Assembly: GCF_018918045.1 (NCBI RefSeq)
Contig: NZ_JAHLPU010000051.1
Span: forward strand, 62,001-126,000
DNA from: Pseudoflavonifractor sp. MSJ-30
Lineage (GTDB): Bacteria > Bacillota > Clostridia > Oscillospirales > Oscillospiraceae
DNA length: 64,000 nucleotides
Reading direction: 5' to 3'
Both the position numbers and the translations under genes were made by a program. This document shows, one piece after another, positions 48,056 through 54,989 of this stretch (positions within the stretch are counted from its first letter, which is position 1; each line of letters begins with the position of its first letter). The notes under the pieces were generated by a model. The model had not been told where the DNA came from, did not search any database, and was given only the letters and a program-made list of their open reading frames with translations.

Positions 48056-49076
48056 GAAAACCCGCGTACACTGCTACGCCTTTACCCTGCTTCCCGCACT
48101 CATCGGGCTTGTGCTATGGAGCACAAATCCCCAGACTGTCTTTCCGTTGGCTGTGCTGTTCACCCCCGTGCTTCTGGCACTGACACTGGCTCTGTGCCTG
48201 CATCTGACCGAAAAGCTGGAAAAGGACCGGGAGAAAAACAAAAAGGTCAACAGCATTGTTATCTGGATCATCCCTGTGCTGTCCAACATCACCTTCTGGA
48301 TTTCCTATGCCATTATGGTCCGGCACATGGATCTGCCCATCATGCGCATTATGGCTTGGCTGCTCGCTGCCATGTATCTGGTGCTGGGCAACTATATGCC
48401 CAAATGCCGACCCAACAATACCGTCGGCATCCGGGTAAAATGGACCTTTTCCAGCGAGGAAAATTGGAACGCCACCCACCGTCTGGCAGGTCCCAGCTAT
48501 ATGATCTGCGGTTTTTTGATGATCCCCGTAAGCTTTCTGCCGGAAAAGACGGCCATGCCTCTGCTCCTTATTCTGCTGCTCCTCGGCAGTATCATCCCCC
48601 TGGTCTACTCCTATATCTTTTACAAAAAGCAGCAGCGTCAGGGCGTGACTTTCCGGCCCCGGCCCAGGTGGGAGAGGAAGGTCAATCAGTCGGCAATCAC
48701 CATTGGGGCAGTGATATTGGTGTTTGTAGCCGTGATGCTCTTTACCGGCTCCGTGAAATATCAATTTCTGGACACCGCAATGCAGGTGGACGTGACCTAC
48801 TACGGCTCCACCTCCATTCCCTATTCCGAAATTTCTGACGCCCAGCTGCGCAGTGAAAATGTTCCCGGCTCCCGCACCTGGGGCCTGGGCTCTTTCCGGC
48901 TGCTGGCGGGTCTCTTTGAAAACGAGGAATTGGGGAGCTTCACCCGCATGACCTACTATAACCCCCGCAGCGCCATTGTCCTGAAAATGGAGTCAGGCAA
49001 GACCTATGTCCTCAGCGGCAGGGACCCGGCGGAAACCGCCGCCCTTTATCAGCAAATATTGGAGCATATCGGATAA
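48045..49076 (+). CDS. sdpI: SdpI-family immunity/sensor membrane protein
   Basis: 343 residues from the ATG at 48045 (AGAGGAG upstream). Membrane helices near 10-55, 70-120 and 145-190. The SdpI signature is the extracytoplasmic or loop block LGNYMPKCRPNNTVGIRVKWTFSSEENWNATHRLAGPSYMICG near residues 108-150. After a further helix near 218, a C-terminal domain of about 100 residues (VDVTYYGSTSIPYSEISDAQLRSE) resembles a bacterial PH domain. SdpI confers immunity to toxic peptides and sequesters SdpR at the membrane. Confidence 0.9.
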   Translation: MYSKKTRVHCYAFTLLPALIGLVLWSTNPQTVFPLAVLFTPVLLALTLALCLHLTEKLEKDREKNKKVNSIVIWIIPVLSNITFWISYAIMVRHMDLPIMRIMAWLLAAMYLVLGNYMPKCRPNNTVGIRVKWTFSSEENWNATHRLAGPSYMICGFLMIPVSFLPEKTAMPLLLILLLLGSIIPLVYSYIFYKKQQRQGVTFRPRPRWERKVNQSAITIGAVILVFVAVMLFTGSVKYQFLDTAMQVDVTYYGSTSIPYSEISDAQLRSENVPGSRTWGLGSFRLLAGLFENEELGSFTRMTYYNPRSAIVLKMESGKTYVLSGRDPAETAALYQQILEHIG

Positions 49077-49098
49077 AATATAGCCTATATTTTTGCGA

Positions 49099-49135
49099 AA
49101 CCCCCGGGAATCTTCTTGACTACCCGGGGGTTTTC
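49099..49135 (+). terminator. Terminator of the sdp operon overlapping the greA promoter
   Basis: 10-bp stem AACCCCCGGG / CCCGGGGGTT with a 14-base loop, then TTTC. The loop contains the -35 box of the next promoter. Confidence 0.8.
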
Positions 49136-49144
49136 CTCTATAAT
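49116..49144 (+). promoter_or_regulatory. greA-lysS promoter inside the terminator
   Basis: TTGACT (49116-49121) lies in the terminator loop, the 17-base spacer is the right arm of the stem, and TATAAT is at 49139-49144. Confidence 0.75.
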
Positions 49145-49187
49145 ATTCGAAGCTATGGAAATTTTCAGCTAAGAAAGGATTTTGAAT

Positions 49188-49664
49188 ATGGCTAAGGAAT
49201 ATAAAATCACAAGCCTGCGTCTGGCAGACCTGGAAAAGGAACTGAACTACCTGAAGACTACCCGTGAACGGGAAGTGGCCGCCATGATCGCCGAGGCCCG
49301 GTCCTACGGCGACTTGTCCGAAAACTCCGAGTATGATGCCGCCAAGAACGAGCAGGCCAAGCTGTACGGCCGGATTGCCGAGATCGAGGACGTGCTGTCC
49401 CACGCCGTCATCATCGAGGACGAGAACGAGGCCACCGGCCGCGTGGGTCTGGGCTGCACCGTGGTCGTAGAGGACGAGAACGGCAAGCGCTTCGAGTACC
49501 GCATCACCGGCTCTCAGGAAGCCAACCCCATGGAAAACAAGCTCTCTGACGACTCTCCCTTCGGCCGCGGCATTGTGGGCAAGGCTGCCGGGGAGGACTT
49601 TACCGTTAACGCCCCTGCCGGTTCCTTCCGCATGAAGGTCATCAGCGTTTCTCGTGAGGGCTAA
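49188..49664 (+). CDS. greA: Transcription elongation factor GreA
   Basis: 158 residues from the ATG at 49188 (AAAGGA upstream). N-terminal coiled coil with the tip motif ARSYGDLSENSEYDAAKNEQA (the catalytic acidic tip D-L-S-E-N), then the FKBP-like domain (VGLGCTVVVEDENGKRFEYRITGSQEANP...DSPFGRGIVGKAAGE). It rescues backtracked RNA polymerase by stimulating transcript cleavage. Three bases separate it from lysS, a common greA-lysS pairing in Firmicutes. Confidence 0.95.
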   Translation: MAKEYKITSLRLADLEKELNYLKTTREREVAAMIAEARSYGDLSENSEYDAAKNEQAKLYGRIAEIEDVLSHAVIIEDENEATGRVGLGCTVVVEDENGKRFEYRITGSQEANPMENKLSDDSPFGRGIVGKAAGEDFTVNAPAGSFRMKVISVSREG

Positions 49665-49667
49665 GCC

Positions 49668-51605
49668 ATGGCAAAGTTTGTACCACAGGCAGAAATGCCC
49701 CTGTCCGACCAGGTGAAGGTTCGCCGGGACAAGCTGGAAGCCCTCCGGGCCGAAGGCCGGGACCCCTATGTGCAGACCAAGTATGAAGTGACCTCCTCCG
49801 CCAAGGAGATCAAGGAAAACTATGAGGCCCTGGAGGGCAAGACCGTAACTCTGGCGGGCCGCCTGATGAGCAAGCGGGGCATGGGCAAGGTGTCTTTCTG
49901 CGATTTGCAGGACAACACCGGCAGAATTCAGCTTTATGTCCGGTTTGACGCCATGGACGAGGCGGATTTTGCCCGTTTTAAGAAAAATGACATTGGCGAC
50001 ATCGTGGGCGTAGAGGGTGACGTGTTCAAGACCGAGCGGGGGGAAATCTCCCTGCGGGTCCACAAGGCCACTCTGCTCAGCAAGAGTCTGCTGCCCCTGC
50101 CTGAAAAGTTCCACGGCCTGACCGACCGGGAGACCCGCTACCGTCAGCGTTATGTGGATTTGATTGTCAACCCCGAGGTCAAGGATACCTTTGTCAAGCG
50201 CAGCCTCATCTTGCGGGAACTGCGGCACTTCCTGGACAGCAAGGGCTTCCTGGAAGTGGATACCCCCATCCTGACTCCCTTTGAAATCGGCGCCTCCGCC
50301 CGGCCCTTCTATACCCACCACAATACTCTGGACATTGACATGGTGCTGCGCATCGAGACCGAGCTGTACCTGAAGCGGCTGATTGTGGGCGGCATGGACC
50401 GGGTGTATGAAGTGGGCCGTATCTTCCGGAACGAGGGCATGGACCCCACCCATAACCCGGAATTCACCTCTATCGAACTGTATCAGGCCTATACCGATTT
50501 CCGGGGCATGATGGATCTGGTGGAAGAGATGATGAAGACCGTTGCCATGAAGGTCTGCGGCACCTTGCAGATCACCTATCAGGGCAAGGAGATTGACCTG
50601 TCCCATTGGGAGAGAATGACCATGGTAGAGGCGGTCAAGAAGTATTCCGGCGTAGACTTTGCCGCCGTGTCCTCTGACGAGGAGGCCATCGCTCTGTCCA
50701 AGGCCCACAAGGTGGAGCTGCCGGAGATTCCCACCAAGGGTGCGATTCTTGCGGAGTTCTTCGATGCCTTCGTAGAGGAGAACCTGATCCAGCCCACCTT
50801 TATTTACGATTACCCTGTGGAAAACAGCCCCCTGGCCAAGCGGAAGGCCGACGACCCCGCCTTTACCGAGCGTTTTGAGTATTTCATCAACGCCACGGAG
50901 TTCGGCAACGCCTTCTCTGAGCTGAACGACCCCATCGACCAGAAGGGCCGGTTTGAAAAGCAGGTGGCAGAGCGGCTGAAGCTGGACCCCGCCTCCAAGG
51001 CTCAGGTGGACTACGATTACGTCACCGCTCTGGAATACGGTCTGCCTCCCACGGGCGGTCTGGGCTTCGGCGTAGACCGTCTGGTCATGCTGCTGACCGA
51101 CTCCGCTTCCATCCGGGATGTGCTGCTGTTCCCGACAATGAAGCCGTTGGACTCTGACAAGAAGGTTTCCAAGGAAGTTTCTGCTCCTGCGGAGGCTACT
51201 CAGACTGCTCCTGTTGTGGAGGAAAAAATTGATTTTTCCAATGTTCAGATCGAGCCTCTGTTCCAAGATCAGGTCGATTTTGACACCTTCTCCAAGAGCG
51301 ATTTCCGTGCCGTAAAGGTCAAGGAATGCGAAGCCGTGAAGAAGTCCAAAAAGCTCTTAAAGTTCGTTTTGGACGACGGAACCGGCGTAGATAGGGTCAT
51401 TTTGAGTGGAATTCACGAATATTATGAGCCGGAAGAACTGGTTGGTAAGACCTGCATTGCAATCACCAATCTGCCTCCAAGAGCGATGATGGGTATCGAC
51501 TCCTGCGGTATGCTCATCTCCGCCGTGCATCACGAAAACGGCGAAGAAAAGCTCCATCTGCTGATGGTCGATCCTCACATTCCGGCAGGCGCAAAGCTCT
51601 ATTGA
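49668..51605 (+). CDS. lysS: Lysyl-tRNA synthetase with appended MetRS-type tRNA-binding domain
   Basis: 645 residues; class II enzyme charging tRNA-Lys. OB domain near residues 55-115 (VTLAGRLMSKRGMGKVSFCDLQDNTGRIQLYV), motif 1 RQRYVDLIVNPEVKDTF, motif 2 FRNEGMDPTHNPEFTSIE, motif 3 GLPPTGGLGFGVDRLVMLL, so the normal protein would end near residue 500. A Ser/Ala/Glu linker then leads to a tRNA-binding domain as in MetRS-beta/Trbp111: FSKSDFRAVKVKECEAVKKSKKLLKFVLDDGTG, ILSGIHEYYEPEELVGK, NLPPRAMMGIDSCGMLISA. Codon usage shifts near 51,165, at this junction. Confidence 0.93.
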   Translation: MAKFVPQAEMPLSDQVKVRRDKLEALRAEGRDPYVQTKYEVTSSAKEIKENYEALEGKTVTLAGRLMSKRGMGKVSFCDLQDNTGRIQLYVRFDAMDEADFARFKKNDIGDIVGVEGDVFKTERGEISLRVHKATLLSKSLLPLPEKFHGLTDRETRYRQRYVDLIVNPEVKDTFVKRSLILRELRHFLDSKGFLEVDTPILTPFEIGASARPFYTHHNTLDIDMVLRIETELYLKRLIVGGMDRVYEVGRIFRNEGMDPTHNPEFTSIELYQAYTDFRGMMDLVEEMMKTVAMKVCGTLQITYQGKEIDLSHWERMTMVEAVKKYSGVDFAAVSSDEEAIALSKAHKVELPEIPTKGAILAEFFDAFVEENLIQPTFIYDYPVENSPLAKRKADDPAFTERFEYFINATEFGNAFSELNDPIDQKGRFEKQVAERLKLDPASKAQVDYDYVTALEYGLPPTGGLGFGVDRLVMLLTDSASIRDVLLFPTMKPLDSDKKVSKEVSAPAEATQTAPVVEEKIDFSNVQIEPLFQDQVDFDTFSKSDFRAVKVKECEAVKKSKKLLKFVLDDGTGVDRVILSGIHEYYEPEELVGKTCIAITNLPPRAMMGIDSCGMLISAVHHENGEEKLHLLMVDPHIPAGAKLY

Positions 51606-51637
51606 TTGCCCCCTGATCGAGCTAAAAAAGCCTCTCG

Positions 51638-51665
51638 TACACCAATCCGTACACCAATTTACACC
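51638..51665. repeat. Three TACACC (GGTGTA inverted) repeats after lysS
   Basis: TACACC at 51638, 51650 and 51660, each followed by AA. The hexamer complement GGTGTA is the same as the paired arm repeats of the 37,390-46,721 element, here in opposite orientation. Likely arm-type integrase sites at the left end of the second element. Confidence 0.6.
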
Positions 51666-51709
51666 AAGGGTGCACCACGGATGCCGAGAAAAATGTGCGA
51701 TTGAATTTC

Positions 51710-51745
51710 AGCCTCGCAGAAGTGATTCTGCGGGGCTGTTTTTTT
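51710..51745 (+). terminator. Terminator 1 after lysS
   Basis: 12-bp stem AGCCTCGCAGAA / TTCTGCGGGGCT (one G-U) with a GTGA loop, then GTTTTTTT. Confidence 0.85.
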
Positions 51746-51768
51746 GAAAACTATATATTCAGATATGA

Positions 51769-51801
51769 GACTCGGTGAGAAATCACCGGGTCTTATTTTT
51801 T
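51769..51801 (+). terminator. Terminator 2 after lysS
   Basis: 10-bp stem GACTCGGTGA / TCACCGGGTC (one G-U) with a GAAA tetraloop, then TTATTTTTT. Confidence 0.85.
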
Positions 51802-51844
51802 GCGCTCACTACGCCTACTAAACAGGTGCAGTGGGCGCTTTTTT
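51802..51844 (+). terminator. Terminator 3 after lysS
   Basis: 9-bp stem GCGCTCACT / AGTGGGCGC (one G-U) with a 19-base loop, then TTTTTT. Confidence 0.75.
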
Positions 51845-52021
51845 GTTTTCTGGAACCGGCACAAAAAATTTTTTTGAAAAAGTGTGGGAATCTCGCAAAA
51901 AAATTCGGCAAAGAGAAAGTGAGAAGGCGATGAGCCTTCCGTGGACCTTGAAAACCGAATACACATTCATCAGATACATTCCTGCGCGGAGGCGAAAACC
52001 TCAGCCGAATGAAGGTGCGCC

Positions 52022-52117
52022 ATGACCCTCCTGTCCATCCGGGTGATAACGGAAAGCAAGGAGACGAGCGTTTCCGAGCCATTCAGAAATATCCGACAGC
52101 TACGGATACGGCCATAA
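52022..52117 (+). CDS. Possible 31-codon leader gene of the second element
   Basis: ATG at 52022, weak AAGGTG eight bases upstream, TAA at 52115. The peptide starts MTLLSIRVITESKETSV and has no recognised motif. It lies in the otherwise non-coding 500 bases before parA. Weak evidence; may be chance. Confidence 0.25.
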   Translation: MTLLSIRVITESKETSVSEPFRNIRQLRIRP

Positions 52118-52188
52118 AACGCAGCAGGGATAATGATACTTCTCTACGGAGCTGGCGGAGAACCCGGCAGGGGTGAGATTCCCATGGA

Positions 52189-52293
52189 CCCGATTCGCTA
52201 TCGGGCGTCTGATGACTTCCTTTTCTGCATTTTGGGTTCGAGGAAAAATGAAATGCAGCGACGAAAGCCCCAAAAGGTATTTTGAGGCTTTCG
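52189..52293 (+). other. Structured leader of parA
   Basis: Hairpins in sequence: CCCGAT/ATCGGG (52189-52205, 5-base loop), CTGCATTT/AAATGCAG (52225-52258) and CGAAAGCCCCAAAA/TTTTGAGGCTTTCG (52262-52293, 13 of 14). The last ends 44 bases before the parA start. No T run follows, so it is not a simple terminator; a regulatory RNA or a protein-binding leader is likely. Confidence 0.45.
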
Positions 52294-52336
52294 TGGATCA
52301 GAAATGATTCAAATAAAGAGAAAGGAGGAAAACCCC

Positions 52337-53161
52337 ATGGAAAACTGTAAGGTGATCGCCATCACGAATCAGAAGGGCGGCGTTGGCAAAACGACGACCA
52401 CAGTCAATCTCGGTGTGGGACTTGCAAGCTCCGGGAAACGGGTCCTGCTGGTGGATGCTGATCCGCAGGGCAGCTTAACCGTGAGCCTCGGCATAAAGAA
52501 CCCCGACGAGCTGGATGTATCGCTGTCGTCCCTTATGCAGTCGGTCATTGATGATGAGCCGCTTGCGGAGGGTGCAATTATCCGGCACCAGGAGGGTGTG
52601 GACTTGCTTCCCTCGAACATTGAGCTTTCCGGTATGGAAACGGGCCTGTTCAATGTTATGAGCCGCGAGTATGTTCTGAAGAATGCCATCGACGGCATGA
52701 GAAAAAGCTACGACTACATTCTGATTGACTGCATGCCCTCGCTGGGTATGATGACGGTCAATGCGCTGGTTGCGGCAGACAGTGTGATTATCCCGTCTCA
52801 GCCGAACTTCCTGTCAACCAAAGGTCTTAACCTGCTTCTGCGCTCCATTTCAAAGATCAAGCGGCAGATCAATCCAAGACTGAAGATTGACGGCATTTTG
52901 CTGACGATGGTGGATAACCGCACCAACAACGCCAAGGCGATTATTTCCTCGCTCCGCTCCACCGTGGGAGAGAACATCCGCGTGTTCCGTTCCGAAATTC
53001 CTTTTTCGGTAAGAGCTGCGGAGTGCAGTCTTTCCGGAGAAAGCATCTTCTCCCATGACAGGAACGGCAAGGTCGCAGCAGCGTATGAGGCACTCACAAA
53101 GGAGGTGACAGAGCTTGAAGAGCGTGCAAAAAATCGATCTGGGCCTGACCGGGTACGATGA
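52337..53161 (+). CDS. parA: ParA-family partition ATPase
   Basis: 274 residues from the ATG at 52337 (AAAGGAGG upstream). Deviant Walker A KGGVGKT at residues 13-19 with signature Lys13, Walker A' VLLVDADPQGSLT near 40, Walker B DYILIDCMPSLGMMTVNALVAADSVIIP near 125. Shape and length are those of Soj/ParA without an N-terminal HTH. With ParB it stabilises the excised circular form or promotes transfer of the element. Overlaps parB by 47 bases. Confidence 0.93.
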   Translation: MENCKVIAITNQKGGVGKTTTTVNLGVGLASSGKRVLLVDADPQGSLTVSLGIKNPDELDVSLSSLMQSVIDDEPLAEGAIIRHQEGVDLLPSNIELSGMETGLFNVMSREYVLKNAIDGMRKSYDYILIDCMPSLGMMTVNALVAADSVIIPSQPNFLSTKGLNLLLRSISKIKRQINPRLKIDGILLTMVDNRTNNAKAIISSLRSTVGENIRVFRSEIPFSVRAAECSLSGESIFSHDRNGKVAAAYEALTKEVTELEERAKNRSGPDRVR

Positions 53162-54068
53162 GCTTTTCATGAATGACGCGGAGCGAAAGGAAAATAAACT
53201 CCCGCGCATTTATGATATCCCCCTCTCGGAGATCGACGATTTCCCTGACCATCCCTTCAAGGTGAAGCTGGATGAGGACATGGATCAGCTTGTCCAGAGC
53301 ATCAAGGAGCGCGGGATCATCACCCCTGTCACCCTCCGACCAAAGGAGGATGGGCGGTACGAGATTGTGTCGGGGCATCGCAGAAAGAAGGCCTGTGAGC
53401 TTGCCGGCTTTGACACCGTGAAGGCCGAGGTGCGGGAAATGACCCGCGACGAGGCCATTATTCTAATGGTGGAATCGAACCTGCAGCGCTCTGTGATACT
53501 GCCCAGTGAAAAAGCTTTTTCGTACAAGATGAGGCTTGAAGCCATGAAAAGGCAAGCGGGCAGACCTTCAAAAGAAAATGCGTCGCCAGTGGCGACTAAT
53601 TTTCTGCAAGGTCGATCTGATGTTGAACTCGGAGAACAGGTTGGCGAAAGCAAGGATCAGGTGCGGCGCTATATCCGCCTCACGGAGCTCATTCCGGAGC
53701 TTCTAGATTTGGTTGATGAGGGACGCATTGCGTTCCGACCGGCGGTGGAGCTTTCGTACCTGCAAAAGGAGGAACAGAGTGCCCTGCTGGAGCAAATCGC
53801 CTACGCAGATGCCACGCCGTCCCTCGCCCAGGCCATTAAGCTGAAGCGATTCTCCCAGGACGGAAAGCTGAACAACGAGGTCATCGAGTCGATTATGAGC
53901 GAGGAAAAGCCGAACCAGAGGGAGAAGATCAACATCAAGTACGCCGAGGCCAGAAGGTTTATCCCTGCCAGCATTCCCTACGAAAAAACCGGTGAGTATA
54001 TTCTAAAAGCGCTGGAATATTATCACCGGTATCAGGAACGGCAGAAAAGTCGGAATGACGCAAGATAG
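53115..54068 (+). CDS. parB: ParB/RepB/Spo0J-family partition protein
   Basis: 317 residues from a TTG at 53115 with AGGAGGTGA upstream; the standard length supports it. N-terminal ParB nuclease-like fold with IPLSEIDDFPDHPFKVKLDEDMDQLVQSIKERGIITPVTLRPKEDGRYEIVSGHRRKKACELAG (box II GHRRKKA), box III DEAIILMVESNLQR, then an HTH (GEQVGESKDQVRRYIRLTELIPELLDLVDEGRI). It binds centromere-like sites and loads with CTP in related proteins. The gene ends in codons for NDAR, like the downstream cassettes. Confidence 0.92.
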   Translation: MKSVQKIDLGLTGYDELFMNDAERKENKLPRIYDIPLSEIDDFPDHPFKVKLDEDMDQLVQSIKERGIITPVTLRPKEDGRYEIVSGHRRKKACELAGFDTVKAEVREMTRDEAIILMVESNLQRSVILPSEKAFSYKMRLEAMKRQAGRPSKENASPVATNFLQGRSDVELGEQVGESKDQVRRYIRLTELIPELLDLVDEGRIAFRPAVELSYLQKEEQSALLEQIAYADATPSLAQAIKLKRFSQDGKLNNEVIESIMSEEKPNQREKINIKYAEARRFIPASIPYEKTGEYILKALEYYHRYQERQKSRNDAR

Positions 54069-54250
54069 GTTCTTCGCCAAGGGGGCAGTCTACCCTTTTG
54101 ACGCTGCGTCAGCGCCGTTCCCCCTCTCACACTCTCCCCCCCCATTTACCGGCAATACCAGCTCAAAAGGAAAATATACAGGCGGCACAATTGAAGAAAA
54201 CCAAGTGCATTCGTACAATATGAGAAAAAACAGTCATTGGAGGTCATCCC

Positions 54251-54910
54251 ATGAAAAAGAATCTCATGTTGTGCGCGCTCCTGCTTTCCGTATTGCTTTC
54301 CGGATGCGCCGCAGAGCCCTTGCAAGGGCAAGCGGCAGCAAACACCACGAAGGCTCCCACGCCGCAGGAAGAGACATCTGCTTTCTTTGAGCCGGTATCC
54401 ACAGAACCAAGCACTCCCGCCGAAACCCCGACAGATGCTGCCGATCCAGCAGCTTGCACACCAAATGAGGACAAACACGAAAGCGGCCCTGCTATTTCTT
54501 CTGAGCCGGTAAGCGCACCCACGGAATCGAACGCGCCGGCATCGGAAGAAGCCAAGCAGCCACCCGTGCTTCCGGAGAAGCCGGAGGAAACAGAAAGCCC
54601 CACAGAGGAACCACCCGTTCCTGTGATAAGCGAGCCGGAACCGACTCCGGAGACTGAACCTGTATTTGATATCGAGCACTGGATTTCTTACGCAAAAAGC
54701 ACGGCGGTGAGCTTGGGACTGACCTTGGATAGCTCGGCAACCGACTGCTGGGACAATCCGATCACCGCAAAGCCGACCTGCATCTACCTGGAGCGAGACA
54801 TTAACTCACGCCTGAACAGATATGCGAAGGATGGGGAGATAACTGCTGTTTGGATCTGGTACGAGTGCATCGGCACAAGCAGCTACCTGATCTATATCGG
54901 GTACGCATAA
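54251..54910 (+). CDS. Pro/Glu/Thr-rich lipoprotein of the element
   Basis: 219 residues; GGAGGT nine bases before the ATG. Signal peptide LMLCALLLSVLLSGC (lipobox Cys19). Residues 20-135 are a low-complexity spacer rich in Pro, Glu, Thr and Ala, suited to spanning the cell wall. A small C-terminal domain (residues 140-219) has HWISYAKSTAVSLGLTLDSSATDCWDNPI and CIYLERDINSRLNRYAKDGEITAVWIWYECIG, with three cysteines. Exposed surface protein; function unknown. Terminator follows, so it is expressed separately from the adhesin. Confidence 0.8.
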   Translation: MKKNLMLCALLLSVLLSGCAAEPLQGQAAANTTKAPTPQEETSAFFEPVSTEPSTPAETPTDAADPAACTPNEDKHESGPAISSEPVSAPTESNAPASEEAKQPPVLPEKPEETESPTEEPPVPVISEPEPTPETEPVFDIEHWISYAKSTAVSLGLTLDSSATDCWDNPITAKPTCIYLERDINSRLNRYAKDGEITAVWIWYECIGTSSYLIYIGYA

Positions 54911-54938
54911 GCATCAACAAATCAATACACCGAAATGA

Positions 54939-54964
54939 GCATCGTGGAAGCACGGTGCTTTTTT
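54939..54964 (+). terminator. Terminator after the element lipoprotein
   Basis: 8-bp stem GCATCGTG / CACGGTGC (one G-U) with a GAAG loop, then TTTTTT. Confidence 0.8.
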
Positions 54965-54989
54965 CATGCCTTGAAGGAGGACAGAACGA

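Noticed and set aside
48993..51266. 757-codon open frame antisense to greA-lysS
   Set aside because: Shadow of well-supported housekeeping genes, without ribosome binding site or domain.
51783..52082. 99-codon leftward open frame after lysS
   Set aside because: Spans terminators and non-coding DNA, no ribosome binding site, improbable composition.
52206..52270. CTGATGA followed by GAAA before parA, suggestive of a hammerhead ribozyme
   Set aside because: The bases between the two core motifs do not form a stem II directly adjoining them, and the GAAA is part of the CGAAAGCC hairpin, so the hammerhead fold cannot form.
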